Shown here: positions 51,638 to 60,890 of the stretch, one piece after another
Layout: every line of letters starts with the position of its first letter
Position numbering within the stretch: position 1 is the first letter of the stretch
Position numbers and translations under genes: made by a program
The notes under the pieces: model-generated
What the model was told of the DNA's origin: nothing
What the model saw: the letters and a program-made list of their open reading frames with translations, nothing else
Database searches by the model: none
Source: Ruegeria lacuscaerulensis
Lineage (GTDB): Bacteria > Pseudomonadota > Alphaproteobacteria > Rhodobacterales > Rhodobacteraceae
Assembly: GCF_013031245.1 (NCBI RefSeq)
Contig: NZ_WPZL01000007.1
Span: forward strand, 119,005 to 183,004
Direction: 5' to 3'
DNA length: 64,000 bases

Positions 51638-52591
51638 ATGATTCGTCGCAGCTTTATTGCAGCCTTGGCATTTGCCGCTGCATTGCCACTGACAGCCTGG
51701 GCCGAGGCTCCGCTGAAAGTGGTCGCAACCACAGGCATGATCGCCGACGCCGCGCGTCAGGTGGGTGGGGATCAGGTCCAGGTGAAAGGTCTGATGGGCC
51801 CCGGTGTCGATCCGCATGCTTATCGCCAGACCCGCAGCGATATCGTTGCGATGACCCGCGCAGACCTGATCCTGTGGCATGGCCTGTATCTGGAAGCGCA
51901 GATGGAAGACTTTTTCCACGACCTCGACCGTAAGCGGGCGGTTGTGGCTGTGGCCGAAGGGGTGGATACGTCCAAACTGCGCGCGCACGATGACTATGCC
52001 GACAAATACGACCCGCATTTGTGGATGAGTCCAGCCTTGTGGCGTGACGTAGTCGCGGAGGTGCAAGAAGCCCTGACCGAAGCGCGCCCCGAAGCAGCGG
52101 ACCTCTTCGATGCTAATACACAAGCGTTTCTGGCCGAGATTGATCAGCTGGAGGTCTATGGCAAACAGGTGTTGGCCGCCGTGCCCGAAAACAACCGCGT
52201 GCTGGTGACGGCGCATGACGCCTTTGGCTATTTCGGCGCGGATTACGGGTATGAGGTTCTGGGCATTCAGGGCATCTCGACCCAGTCCGAAGCTGGTCTG
52301 AACCGGATCGGAGAGCTGGTCGATACGCTGGTAGATCAGCAACTGACGGCTGTGTTCGTGGAGAGCTCGGTATCCGACCGGTCGATGCGTGCACTGATAG
52401 AGGGCGCTGCGGCCAAAGGTCATGATGTCGGCATTGGCGGAGAGCTGTATTCCGATGCCATGGGAGAACCGGGCACTTATGAGGGCACCTATATCGGTAT
52501 GTTGGACCACAATATTACTGTGATCGCCGGAGCACTGGGCGCGGATGTGCCCGATCGCGGCATGAACGGCAAACTGTCGGCGGGGTTTTAG
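51638..52591 (+). CDS. Metal ABC transporter substrate-binding protein (Mn/Zn type)
   Basis: A 317-aa periplasmic cluster A-I binding protein. Signal peptide RSFIAALAFAAALPLTAWA. Metal ligands fit the TroA/PsaA set: His in DPHAYRQTRSD, His in DPHLWMSP, Glu in FVESSVS and Asp in LYSDAMGEPG. The His-rich loop of ZnuA is absent, so manganese (or iron) is favoured over zinc. First gene of a four-gene importer preceded by palindromic operators. Start is ATG 51638; upstream codons lie in the operator region. Confidence 0.88.
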   Translation: MIRRSFIAALAFAAALPLTAWAEAPLKVVATTGMIADAARQVGGDQVQVKGLMGPGVDPHAYRQTRSDIVAMTRADLILWHGLYLEAQMEDFFHDLDRKRAVVAVAEGVDTSKLRAHDDYADKYDPHLWMSPALWRDVVAEVQEALTEARPEAADLFDANTQAFLAEIDQLEVYGKQVLAAVPENNRVLVTAHDAFGYFGADYGYEVLGIQGISTQSEAGLNRIGELVDTLVDQQLTAVFVESSVSDRSMRALIEGAAAKGHDVGIGGELYSDAMGEPGTYEGTYIGMLDHNITVIAGALGADVPDRGMNGKLSAGF

Positions 52592-53398
52592 ATGATGCTG
52601 GAACTGGCTGCGGATCAGGGCATTTCGGTTCAGGAAAACGGTATCGATGACAGCCCACTGGCTATTCGCGGACTGACTGTTTCCTACGGGCAGAAACCGG
52701 CGGTGTTTTCGGTGGACATGACCGTTCAGCCGGGCGCGATGACGGCGATCATCGGGCCGAACGGTGCGGGCAAATCAACTTTGCTCAAGGCGTCGTTGGG
52801 AATCGTCTCGCCGCTGTCCGGGCAGGTCACCGTGTATGGTGAGCCGCTTGAGAAACAGCGAGCCCGTATCGCCTATGTGCCGCAGCGCGCTAGTGTGGAC
52901 TGGGATTTTCCCACGCGCGTGATTGATGTGGTCCTGATGGGCCTGTCGCGTCAACTGGGCCTTCTGGGCCGCGTTCGGGCACGTCATATGGCCTGCGCGA
53001 TGAATTGCCTGAACCGGGTCGGAATGCATGACTTCGCGGATCGTCAGATCGGTCAGCTCTCGGGTGGTCAGCAACAACGGGTGTTCCTGGCCCGCGCTCT
53101 GGCGCAGGATGCCGACCTGTATCTGCTGGACGAACCTTTTGCCGGGGTCGATGCGGCCACGGAAAAGGCTATCATCGCAGTACTGAAATCCCTGAAAGAG
53201 GCGGGCAAGACCGTTGTCGTCGTGCATCACGATCTGGCGACCGTCACCGATTACTTCGACCACGTGTTCCTGATCAACACGCGTAAAGTGGCCGAAGGGT
53301 CGGTGGCCGAGGCCTTCACCGCCGAAACCCTTCAATCTGCTTACGGAGGCCGTCTGGCCACCGCCCAGATCGACCAGATTTCGCGCGCGCTGGGGTAA
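52592..53398 (+). CDS. Metal ABC transporter ATP-binding protein
   Basis: A 268-aa ABC ATPase. Walker A is GPNGAGKST (~residues 55-63), signature LSGGQQQR, Walker B YLLDEPFAGVD and switch His in VVHHD. It energises import of Mn or Zn across the inner membrane. It begins immediately after the upstream stop (TAGATG; ATG 52595 is an alternative). Confidence 0.93.
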   Translation: MMLELAADQGISVQENGIDDSPLAIRGLTVSYGQKPAVFSVDMTVQPGAMTAIIGPNGAGKSTLLKASLGIVSPLSGQVTVYGEPLEKQRARIAYVPQRASVDWDFPTRVIDVVLMGLSRQLGLLGRVRARHMACAMNCLNRVGMHDFADRQIGQLSGGQQQRVFLARALAQDADLYLLDEPFAGVDAATEKAIIAVLKSLKEAGKTVVVVHHDLATVTDYFDHVFLINTRKVAEGSVAEAFTAETLQSAYGGRLATAQIDQISRALG

Positions 53399-53400
53399 TC

Positions 53401-54606
53401 ATGCTTTGGGATGCTCTCAGCCTGCAGCTTGGCTATAACGCCACGCTGGTCGCTATCGGTGCGACCTTGCTGGGCGTATCAGCCGGGGTCACCGGCACCT
53501 TCCTGTTCCTGCGCAAACGTGCGCTGGTCAGCGATGCGATCAGCCATGCGACCCTGCCGGGTGTCTGCCTGGCCTTCATGGTGTTGGTCGCGTTTGGCGG
53601 CGACGGTCGCAATTTGATCGGACTGCTGGCGGGGTCAGCCGTTTCGGCCTGGGTCGGCCTGCTGTGCATGAACTGGCTGACCCGCTGTACCCGTCTGGCC
53701 GAGGATGCCGCCATCGGAGCGGTCCTGTCGGTGTTCTTCGGTTTTGGCGTTGTGCTGTTGACCGTGATCCAGACCATGGGCGTTGGGCGACAGGCGGGGC
53801 TCGAAGGGTTTCTGTTGGGCTCGACCGCCGGGATGCTCTGGGCGGACGCGCTGATCATTGCAGTCGGCGGGGCGGCGACCCTGCTTTTGGTCATGATCAT
53901 CCGCCGCCCCATGACGATGGTGGCTTTTGACCCCGAATACGCCGCGGCCCGGGGGCTGCCGGTGCATCGCATCGACTTGGCCATGATGGGGCTGGTGATG
54001 GCCGTCACTGTGGTGGGTCTGAAGATCGTCGGGCTGATTTTGATCGTGGCGCTTCTGATCATCCCACCGGTCACGGCGCGGTTCTGGACGGACCGTTCGG
54101 ACCGGGTGGTGTTGCTGGCTGGATTGGCAGGCGGTTTGGCGGGGTATTTGGGTGCGGCGCTGTCAGCCTCGGCCCCCAACCTGCCCACAGGCCCTATCAT
54201 CGTGCTGGTCAGCTTTGGCTTTTTCGCCCTGTCCTTGCTTCTGGCCCCCGTTCGCGGCGTTCTGGCAGCGGTCTTGCGGCATCTGAGGTTTCAGCGCCGG
54301 GTACATATCCGTCAGGGCCTGCTGGCGCTGGCGCAGGACCAGAAGATCTATGAACCGCTGACTCTGCGTCTGTTGCGGCGCGCCGGGCTGGCCCGCGCTG
54401 ATGGCGTTGCGACGGAGGCCGGGAAGGCCCGCGCCGCCAAAGCTTTGCGGGACGAAAAAAGATGGGAATTCGTGCGCGCGGACCAGGCGCACGAGGCGAC
54501 GGCGGCGCTCTATGATGGGCTGCGCGATATCGAAACGGTGCTGACCCGCGATCAGATCGCGGAAATCGACCGCCGGATCGGCGGCCCGCAGGAGATCCGG
54601 TTATGA
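53401..54606 (+). CDS. Metal ABC transporter permease with C-terminal DtxR-like domain
   Basis: A 401-aa protein. Residues ~1-285 are a ZnuB/MntB-type permease with about nine membrane helices (RKRALVSDAISHATLPGV at residues ~38-55). The ~115-residue tail beyond is not permease: it reads as a degenerate winged helix plus an iron-dependent-repressor-like dimerisation region (TEAGKARAAKALRDEKRWEF, ADQAHEATAALYDGLRDIE, then VLTRDQIAEIDRRIGGP). Similar permease-DtxR fusions exist, and the tail may sense metal. Overlaps the second permease by 4 bases. Confidence 0.85.
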   Translation: MLWDALSLQLGYNATLVAIGATLLGVSAGVTGTFLFLRKRALVSDAISHATLPGVCLAFMVLVAFGGDGRNLIGLLAGSAVSAWVGLLCMNWLTRCTRLAEDAAIGAVLSVFFGFGVVLLTVIQTMGVGRQAGLEGFLLGSTAGMLWADALIIAVGGAATLLLVMIIRRPMTMVAFDPEYAAARGLPVHRIDLAMMGLVMAVTVVGLKIVGLILIVALLIIPPVTARFWTDRSDRVVLLAGLAGGLAGYLGAALSASAPNLPTGPIIVLVSFGFFALSLLLAPVRGVLAAVLRHLRFQRRVHIRQGLLALAQDQKIYEPLTLRLLRRAGLARADGVATEAGKARAAKALRDEKRWEFVRADQAHEATAALYDGLRDIETVLTRDQIAEIDRRIGGPQEIRL

Positions 54607-55532
54607 GCGGTGAAGAGTTTGTCCCCCTTTCCCTGACGCCGCTGCTGATCGGTATTTTCGCCGCCGTCGCATGTGCCTTGCCGGGCAATTTTCTGGTGCT
54701 GCGCAAACAGGCCCTGATCGGCGACGCGATCAGTCATGTGGTGCTGCCCGGCATCGTTGTGGCCTTTCTGCTGACCGGAGCGATCTCGACCTGGCCCATG
54801 ATGTTGGGCGCGGCAGGCGCGGCCGTGGTGGCCGTGGTGATGATCGAGGCGGTTCGGCGGCTGGGGCAGATCGAACCGGGCGCCGCGATGGGCGTCGTCT
54901 TCACCACCATGTTTGCTGGCGGCGTTCTGTTGCTGGAGCAGACCGATACCTCGACCGTGCATCTGGACGTGGAACACGCGCTTTATGGCAATCTGGAAAG
55001 CTTGATCTGGCTGGACGCTGTTGGCTGGTCGTCTCTGCTGGACCTTGAGGCGCTGGCGGGCCTGCCGCCGGAACTGCCGCGCATCGCGCTGACGATGGTC
55101 GGGGTGATCCTGTTTGTCTGGCTGTTCTGGCGACCGCTGAAGATCTCGACCTTTGACGAAGGGTTCGCCCGCACCATCGGGATTCGCACCGGAGCGCTGG
55201 GAATGGCTTTGGTGATTACAGCCGCGATCGCTGCCGTTGCCGCCTTTGATGCGGTGGGGTCGATCATTGTGATCGCCATGTTCATCTGCCCTCCGGCGGC
55301 GGCGCGCATGATGACCAACCGGCTTGAAACCCAGATTGCGTGGAGCGTTGCGTTTGCCAGCATCTCGGCTGTTTCCGGCTATGTTCTGGCGGGCTACGGC
55401 CCCATGTGGCTTGGGGGTGCGGATGCGGTTAGCGCGGCGGGGATGATCGCGACGATGTCCGGCCTGATCCTGGCCTGCACAGCGATTTGGGGCCCGTGCC
55501 GAACCCGCGCCGGAGCGCCAAGCACAGCTTGA
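54603..55532 (+). CDS. Metal ABC transporter permease (second subunit)
   Basis: A 309-aa membrane protein of the same ABC-3 family, with about eight to nine transmembrane helices (LRKQALIGDAISHVVLPGI near residues 36-54). It lacks the extra C-terminal domain of the first permease. The two likely form a heterodimeric channel for the metal importer. It starts at ATGA overlapping the previous stop. No strong terminator is visible in the 281 bases before mutL. Confidence 0.9.
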   Translation: MSGEEFVPLSLTPLLIGIFAAVACALPGNFLVLRKQALIGDAISHVVLPGIVVAFLLTGAISTWPMMLGAAGAAVVAVVMIEAVRRLGQIEPGAAMGVVFTTMFAGGVLLLEQTDTSTVHLDVEHALYGNLESLIWLDAVGWSSLLDLEALAGLPPELPRIALTMVGVILFVWLFWRPLKISTFDEGFARTIGIRTGALGMALVITAAIAAVAAFDAVGSIIVIAMFICPPAAARMMTNRLETQIAWSVAFASISAVSGYVLAGYGPMWLGGADAVSAAGMIATMSGLILACTAIWGPCRTRAGAPSTA

Positions 55533-55813
55533 CACGGCGTGTTCCCGCCACTGTTCATCTTGGCACGTCGGCTGATCTTTGCCCAGATCAACCGGGCGTT
55601 CAGAGTTAACAAGCCTTATAATTTTTTTCATGGTAGTGGCTTCCCAATTACCAAATGAATGACCACCACTCACTACGGATCGTTCGGACAATCGCGACCA
55701 GGATCGTCGCTTCCCGGGACCGACGCGGTGCGGTTGTTCGAACGCCCCCTCCCTGAAATCAGAACCGCTAAACCAGTGGCAGAATCGTACGCGCATGTGC
55801 TAGGTCTAGCGGT
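55533..55813. other. 281-bp gap upstream of mutL
   Basis: No gene seen. An A+T-rich spot TATAAT (55617-55622) could be a -10 element, but no good -35 is at the right distance. An open frame starting near 55634 on the minus strand overlaps the permease gene and is not convincing. Confidence 0.4.
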
Positions 55814-57679
55814 ATGGCGCAGGTTAACCCCAATATCAGCGAAAATCGACCGGTGATCCGGCAGCTTGACGATGCCGCAATCAACCGTATCGCAGCGGGT
55901 GAGGTGGTTGAACGCCCGGCTTCGGCCGTCAAGGAACTGGTGGAAAACGCCATCGACGCCGGTGCGACCCGGATTGCCATCGATATCGCCGATGGTGGCA
56001 AAACGTTGATTCGCGTCACCGATGATGGGTGCGGAATTTCTGCTGACGACTTGCCATTGGCCCTGTCGCGCCATGCGACATCTAAGATCGACGGTTCGGA
56101 CCTGTTGAACATTCACACCTTTGGCTTCCGGGGTGAGGCGCTGCCATCGCTGGGGGCTGTGGGACGGCTGACCATCACCAGCCGGGTGCCGGGGGCTGAT
56201 GCGGCCTCGGTCCATGTGGCAGGCGGCAAGATGGAGGCGGTGAAACCGGCCGCGCTGCGCGTGGGCACGGTGGTCGAGCTGCGCGATCTGTTCTTTGCCA
56301 CACCCGCCCGACTGAAATTCATGCGAACGGACAGGGCCGAGACCCAGGCGATCACCGACACCGTCAAACGTCTGGCCATGGCCGAGCCCTCCGTCACTTT
56401 CACCCTCCGCGATGTTTCGGGCGGAGGTGAGGGCCGTGTGACGTTCCGCGCCGATCGTGAGAATGGCGATCTGTTCGATGCCTTGCACGCCCGTCTGGCC
56501 CGTGTGATCGGGCGCGAATTTGCCGAGAACGCGCTGCAGATTGACGCCACGCGCGAAGGCATCAGGCTGTATGGATATGCCGCACTGCCGACCTATTCGC
56601 GGGGCGCGGCGGTGGCGCAGTACTTGTTCGTCAACGGAAGGCCCGTGCGCGACAAAACGCTGACCGGTGCGCTGCGGGCGGCCTATTTCGACTTCCTCAG
56701 CCGCGACCGTCATCCGGCGGCGGCACTGTTCATCGACTGTGACCCGACGCTGGTGGATGTGAACGTGCATCCGGCCAAGTCCGAGGTGCGGTTCCGTGAC
56801 CCCGGCGTTGCGCGGGGACTGATCGTTTCATCTCTGCGGCACGCGCTGGCTGAGGCTGGACATCGGGCATCTACAACGGTGGCCAACGCCACGTTGGGTG
56901 CAATGCGGCCTGAACCGGCGCAGCCTGCCCCGGTGCGTGTGTACCAGATGGATCGGCCTTCATCCGCGGCTCGACAGGCGGCTTATCGGGGGCAATCCCC
57001 GGGGTTTGCCGAACTTGCCAACGATTACAGCGGCAGCATTGTCGAGCCCGTACCCGAGGCTGCGGAAATTGTGGAAAACGATGAACCGCCTGTGCAAGAC
57101 CTGCCGCTGGGCGCGGCGCGCGGGCAGGTGCATGAAAACTACATCATCGCCCAGACCGCCGATGGCATGGTGATTGTTGATCAGCACGCGGCGCATGAAC
57201 GTCTGGTCTATGAGAAACTCAAAACCCAGATGGCTGAGAACGGCGTCGCCGCACAGGCGCTGCTGATCCCCGAAATCGTCGAACTCTCGGAAGGGGATTG
57301 CGCGCGTCTGATGGCGGTCGCCGATGATCTGTCGCGTCTTGGACTGACCCTCGAACCTTTCGGTGGCGGTGCGGTCGCCGTTCGTGAAACTCCGGCTATT
57401 CTGGGTGAGGTCGATGCCCGTGCGATGATCCTGGATATCCTGGACGAACTGGCCGATCAGGGCGAAAGCCAGACGGTGCAGGCGCGGATCGAGGCGATTC
57501 TCAGCCGGGTGGCCTGTCATGGTTCGGTCCGCTCTGGGCGTCGGATGCGCGCCGAGGAAATGAACGCCCTGCTACGCGAGATGGAGGCGACGCCCCATTC
57601 CGGCCAGTGCAACCACGGGCGCCCGACCTATGTGGAGCTGAAGCTGAGCGATATTGAACGTTTGTTCGGGCGCAGTTGA
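55814..57679 (+). CDS. mutL: DNA mismatch repair protein MutL (endonuclease type)
   Basis: A 621-aa protein. The GHKL ATPase motifs are [17 protein letters not shown] and GFRGEALPS in the N-terminal third. The C-terminal domain contains [12 protein letters not shown], matching the metal-binding endonuclease motif DQHA-x2-E-x4-E, and [12 protein letters not shown]. This is the MutL type used where MutH is absent, nicking the new strand itself. rmuC follows 52 bases later. Confidence 0.95.
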   Translation: MAQVNPNISENRPVIRQLDDAAINRIAAGEVVERPASAVKELVENAIDAGATRIAIDIADGGKTLIRVTDDGCGISADDLPLALSRHATSKIDGSDLLNIHTFGFRGEALPSLGAVGRLTITSRVPGADAASVHVAGGKMEAVKPAALRVGTVVELRDLFFATPARLKFMRTDRAETQAITDTVKRLAMAEPSVTFTLRDVSGGGEGRVTFRADRENGDLFDALHARLARVIGREFAENALQIDATREGIRLYGYAALPTYSRGAAVAQYLFVNGRPVRDKTLTGALRAAYFDFLSRDRHPAAALFIDCDPTLVDVNVHPAKSEVRFRDPGVARGLIVSSLRHALAEAGHRASTTVANATLGAMRPEPAQPAPVRVYQMDRPSSAARQAAYRGQSPGFAELANDYSGSIVEPVPEAAEIVENDEPPVQDLPLGAARGQVHENYIIAQTADGMVIVDQHAAHERLVYEKLKTQMAENGVAAQALLIPEIVELSEGDCARLMAVADDLSRLGLTLEPFGGGAVAVRETPAILGEVDARAMILDILDELADQGESQTVQARIEAILSRVACHGSVRSGRRMRAEEMNALLREMEATPHSGQCNHGRPTYVELKLSDIERLFGRS

Positions 57680-57731
57680 TCCCAAAGCTGGGTCGGGTTA
57701 AGAAGAATAAAACAAGAACATTTGAGGCGTC

Positions 57732-58961
57732 ATGATTGAGATTGCAGGCACCCAGTACATGTTGAACGACCCGGTTGTGATGATCGGGGGCGGAGTGGTT
57801 CTGCTGATTTTGCTTTTGTTGTTCCTGTCCTTGCGGGCGGCCAACCGCTCGGCCCGCATGGCGGAACCGCTGGCACGGCAGATGGCGCATCTGGGGCAAC
57901 ATGTGCAGCAATTGGGTCAGGGGCAGGAACAACTGCGCGGCGGGTTGCAGCATGTCTCTGACACGCAGGCCAATGCGCAGGTGCAGGTGATTCAGACGGT
58001 TGAATCGCGCCTGTCCTCGGTGCAGCAGCAGATGAACGACCGCCTAGCAGACAATGCGATGAAATCGGCGCGTGCACTGGCCGAAATGCAGGAGCGGATG
58101 AAGGAATCGCTGCACGGTTCCTCGAAACAGACCGCGACCTCACTGACTCAATTACAGGAGCGTCTGGCCGCCATCGACAAGGCGCAGGACAATATCACCA
58201 AACTGTCGGGTGATGTGCTGTCGCTGCAGGATATCCTGTCGAACAAGCAGACGCGCGGGGCGTTTGGAGAGATTCAGTTGAATGATATTGTCTCCAAGGC
58301 GCTGCCCTCGGACAGTTTTCAGTTGCAGGCGACCCTGTCGAACGGACGCCGGGCAGACTGTCTGATCCACCTGCCGAACCCGCCGGGGCCGATCGTAATC
58401 GACAGCAAATTCCCTCTGGAAGCGTATGAGGCGCTGATCGGCTCGACCAATGACGCCGAGCTGAAGGCGGCGGTTCAGATGTTCCGCAGCACGGTGCGCA
58501 AGCACATCAACGATATTGCCGAGAAGTACATTCTGGATGGTGAAACCGCCGATGGTGCGCTGATGTTCCTGCCGTCCGAGGCGGTCTATGCCGAACTGCA
58601 CGCCAAATTCCCCGAACTGGTGCAGGAGAGTTTTTCAAAACGAGTCTGGATCGTTTCGCCAACGACCTGCATGGCGACGCTGAACACGATGCGGGCGATC
58701 CTGAAGGACGCGCGGATGCGGGAACAGGCCGGGGCAATTCGCAAGGAACTGGGCCTCTTGCACAAGGATGTGGAGCGCCTGGGCGACCGTGTGTCCAATC
58801 TGGACCGGCATTTCGGACAGGCCGCCAAGGATATTTCCGAGATCAAGATCAGCGCGGAAAAGGCGGGCCGCCGGGCGCAGCGGCTGGATAATTTCGATTT
58901 CGAGGAACTGGCACCGGACGACCACACCAATGTGGTGCCGCTGGGCAAGACCGAAGGTTAA
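57732..58961 (+). CDS. rmuC: DNA recombination protein RmuC
   Basis: A 409-aa protein. An N-terminal transmembrane segment (VMIGGGVVLLILLLLFLSL) anchors it, a long coiled coil follows (~residues 45-155, Gln-rich), and the C-terminal RmuC nuclease-like domain contains RGAFGEIQLNDIV, IVIDSKFPLEAYE and FLPSEAVYAELH. It limits DNA inversions at short repeats in E. coli. It is convergent with the small exported gene, 3 bases apart. Confidence 0.92.
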   Translation: MIEIAGTQYMLNDPVVMIGGGVVLLILLLLFLSLRAANRSARMAEPLARQMAHLGQHVQQLGQGQEQLRGGLQHVSDTQANAQVQVIQTVESRLSSVQQQMNDRLADNAMKSARALAEMQERMKESLHGSSKQTATSLTQLQERLAAIDKAQDNITKLSGDVLSLQDILSNKQTRGAFGEIQLNDIVSKALPSDSFQLQATLSNGRRADCLIHLPNPPGPIVIDSKFPLEAYEALIGSTNDAELKAAVQMFRSTVRKHINDIAEKYILDGETADGALMFLPSEAVYAELHAKFPELVQESFSKRVWIVSPTTCMATLNTMRAILKDARMREQAGAIRKELGLLHKDVERLGDRVSNLDRHFGQAAKDISEIKISAEKAGRRAQRLDNFDFEELAPDDHTNVVPLGKTEG

Positions 58962-58964
58962 GCC

Positions 58965-59369
58965 CTACTGGATCGACAGGTCCAGATTGTATCCGACCGT
59001 CTTGGCGGTATCGCGGTCATTGCCCATCAGATAAACGCGGATGGTGTAATCTCCGTCCTCCGGCAGGTCGATACGGGCGGTGTTGCCATTGATCGAACCG
59101 TTGTAGATTGCGACGCCATCGCTGTCCGGCGGCAGGATGTTGAAATAAATCACTCCGTTGCCATCGGTATCGCTGACCTGAAGCTCGGCAAACATTTCCT
59201 GCCCCGCCTGTGCGCCCAGTTTGTAATCGAAGTATTCGTCACCGGTAACCGTCCCGCTCACCATCGTGCCGAAATTGCCGGGTTCAAATTTGACATCCGC
59301 CACTTGCTGAGCTGCGGCGACCGAAGCCATCGTACAGAGAACAAAGGATAGAGTTAGAAATACCTTCAT
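58965..59369 (-). CDS. Small exported beta-rich protein, possible lysozyme-inhibitor relative
   Basis: A 134-aa periplasmic protein. Signal peptide MKVFLTLSFVLCTMASVAAAQ. The mature part has GTVTGDEYFDYKLGAQAGQ, IYFNILPPDSDG and DGDYTIRVYLMGN, a pattern I associate with a small family often mislabelled DNA breaking-rejoining protein or g-type lysozyme inhibitor. The call is tentative. The frame opens at 59384; ATG 59369 begins the signal. It lies just downstream of chrR on the same strand, 57 bases away. Confidence 0.7.
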   Translation of the reverse strand: MKVFLTLSFVLCTMASVAAAQQVADVKFEPGNFGTMVSGTVTGDEYFDYKLGAQAGQEMFAELQVSDTDGNGVIYFNILPPDSDGVAIYNGSINGNTARIDLPEDGDYTIRVYLMGNDRDTAKTVGYNLDLSIQ

Positions 59370-59426
59370 GGTTTCACGCTCCAATGAAATGAGTCGGATC
59401 AGTGTAGCACAGACGAGTTTTGCGGA

Positions 59427-60086
59427 TCAGATACGCAGGAAGGGCTGGAACAGGCGCGGCATCAGTTTGCTGAACTTCAGCGGCGCGTCAGTGACGGCCA
59501 GACAAATGCAATCCTCCGAGATATCCGCGGTCGGCGTATGGTGCAGGCTTTCATCCGCAATTTCGACATCGCCGCGGGCGAAGTGGTCAACCTCGTCCGA
59601 GAACGCCCCCTGCAATACCATGGTCAGTTCGATTCCATTATGGCTGTGGTCGGGCACCGCCGCGCCGGCCGGGATGAACAGCAGTCGTGCGGTGGCCTCA
59701 CGCGTAGTCGGCAGAATCGCCTGTTTCACGCCCATGCCGATCGATCGCCAGCGAATAGCGTTGACGTCACCGCCGACATAATCCTGCAGCGGCGTCGGCA
59801 GGACGGAACATTTCGGACGGGCCGGTTGCGTCGTCGGCGCCCCCTTGGCAATAAGCGCCATCGTCGCTGCCAGAGAATTATCGCTCACGGCGGCACCGTC
59901 ATCCTGATCCTGCAATACGCATCCGCCTACCGCGTCAAAGCTTTCCGCCCGTGCCCGGCAGTGGTCGCAAAGGGACAGGTGCGTTGCGACCATCAGATCG
60001 AACGCTTCGGGCAAAGCGCCCGCGGCGTATGCCATCAGCAGGTCGTCCGTCAGGTGATGTTTTATGGTCTCACTCATCGTCATCAT
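59427..60086 (-). CDS. chrR: ChrR family anti-sigma factor for RpoE
   Basis: A 219-aa zinc protein. The N-terminal anti-sigma domain has His residues in IKHHLTD and the pair THLSLCDHC that bind zinc. The C-terminal cupin domain has PDHSHNGIELTMVLQG, the His/Glu metal site of ChrR, and further His later. In Rhodobacter sphaeroides ChrR holds RpoE inactive until singlet oxygen or related stress. It begins right after the rpoE stop; ATGs at 60086, 60083 and 60077 are in frame and 60077 gives the closest match to the R. sphaeroides start as I recall it. Confidence 0.95.
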   Translation of the reverse strand: MMTMSETIKHHLTDDLLMAYAAGALPEAFDLMVATHLSLCDHCRARAESFDAVGGCVLQDQDDGAAVSDNSLAATMALIAKGAPTTQPARPKCSVLPTPLQDYVGGDVNAIRWRSIGMGVKQAILPTTREATARLLFIPAGAAVPDHSHNGIELTMVLQGAFSDEVDHFARGDVEIADESLHHTPTADISEDCICLAVTDAPLKFSKLMPRLFQPFLRI

Positions 60087-60087
60087 C

Positions 60088-60645
60088 TCAATTCATCGAA
60101 TGGCGCAGGCGGTCCAACGCCAGACGTATCCGCGATTTGATCGTTCCCAGCGGCAGCCCGGTTTCAGAGGCAATCTCGCGGTGACTCAGATCTCCGAAAT
60201 AGGCCTTTTCGATCAGTTCTCTTTGCGCCTCTGGCAACGCTGTCAGAGCGTCCCGCAGTTGCGCTGATTCCTGTTGCAACGCAATCACGTCGTCCTGATC
60301 CGGTTCCGCCTCGGGTCCCCATCCCAATTCTTCGGGTTCGGGCCGGCGTTGTTTGCGCAGGACGTCGATGCGCTTGTTCCGGGCGATCGTGAACACCCAC
60401 GTGGCCACCGTAGCTCGTGCCGGATCGAACAGATGGGCCTTGTGCCACAGAGTTGCCATCACCTCTTGCGCGCATTCTTCGGCCAGCGTGGCATCCGATC
60501 CTGACTTGATCAGGAAAGCCTTGATGCGCGGCGCGAAGTGTTGAAACAGCTCGGCAAAGGCCGCCTGATCCTGCGCGTCACGGATGCGCCTGACGTGGCT
60601 CACCCATTCAGTTTTGGTCTCGCATCTGTCTTCCGTTCCGTTCAC
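60088..60645 (-). CDS. rpoE: RNA polymerase ECF sigma factor RpoE (ECF11)
   Basis: A 185-aa ECF sigma factor controlling the singlet-oxygen response in rhodobacteria. Region 2 includes FAELFQHFAPRIKAFLIKSG and WVFTIARNKRIDVLRK; region 4 includes EKAYFGDLSHREIASETGLP and IKSRIRLALDRLR. The frame is open to 60750, but the rpoE promoter -10 lies at 60756-60751, so the start must be downstream; I choose GTG 60645, which gives about the R. sphaeroides length and has AGGGG 10 bases before it. chrR follows at once. Confidence 0.92.
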   Translation of the reverse strand: MNGTEDRCETKTEWVSHVRRIRDAQDQAAFAELFQHFAPRIKAFLIKSGSDATLAEECAQEVMATLWHKAHLFDPARATVATWVFTIARNKRIDVLRKQRRPEPEELGWGPEAEPDQDDVIALQQESAQLRDALTALPEAQRELIEKAYFGDLSHREIASETGLPLGTIKSRIRLALDRLRHSMN

Positions 60646-60750
60646 CGGCTTGCCCCTGATGCGTTTCCTGGCGCGCCAAGGTTTTACTGCGGGCCTGTCC
60701 GCCGCCGGTTCATCCAAGGTCACGGTATTGATCTCGGTAAACATAACCAC

Positions 60751-60778
60751 ATTACGTGGCGCGGCCCAAGCCGGATCA
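60751..60778 (-). promoter_or_regulatory. ECF11 (RpoE) autoregulatory promoter of rpoE-chrR
   Basis: On the minus strand: TGATCC (60778-60773), a 16-base spacer, then CGTAAT (60756-60751). This matches the RpoE promoter form (TGATCC ... CGTA) and mirrors the divergent promoter nearby. Transcription would begin around 60744, leaving a leader of about 100 bases before the GTG start. Confidence 0.78.
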
Positions 60779-60794
60779 CTTTGAGCGGTTATTT

Positions 60795-60822
60795 TGATCC
60801 ATATCGTATTGAGTGTCGTATT
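60795..60822 (+). promoter_or_regulatory. ECF11 (RpoE) promoter of the DUF1365 gene
   Basis: TGATCC (60795-60800), 16 bases, then CGTATT (60817-60822). Same spacing as the rpoE promoter on the other strand. It lies 68 bases before the GTG start of the DUF1365 gene. Confidence 0.75.
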
Positions 60823-60890
60823 CTAAGGGAAAGCAGACCATGGAAATGAATACCAGTTGAACGGATTGCAGGCAGATTGAGGAAAACGAC

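Noticed and set aside
54552..55796. Large minus-strand open frame across the second permease and the mutL upstream gap
   Set aside because: It overlaps a clear ABC permease and yields Arg/Gln/His-rich sequence without motifs.
60648..60750. Extra N-terminal extension of RpoE
   Set aside because: The RpoE promoter lies immediately upstream of this segment, so it is most likely untranslated leader.
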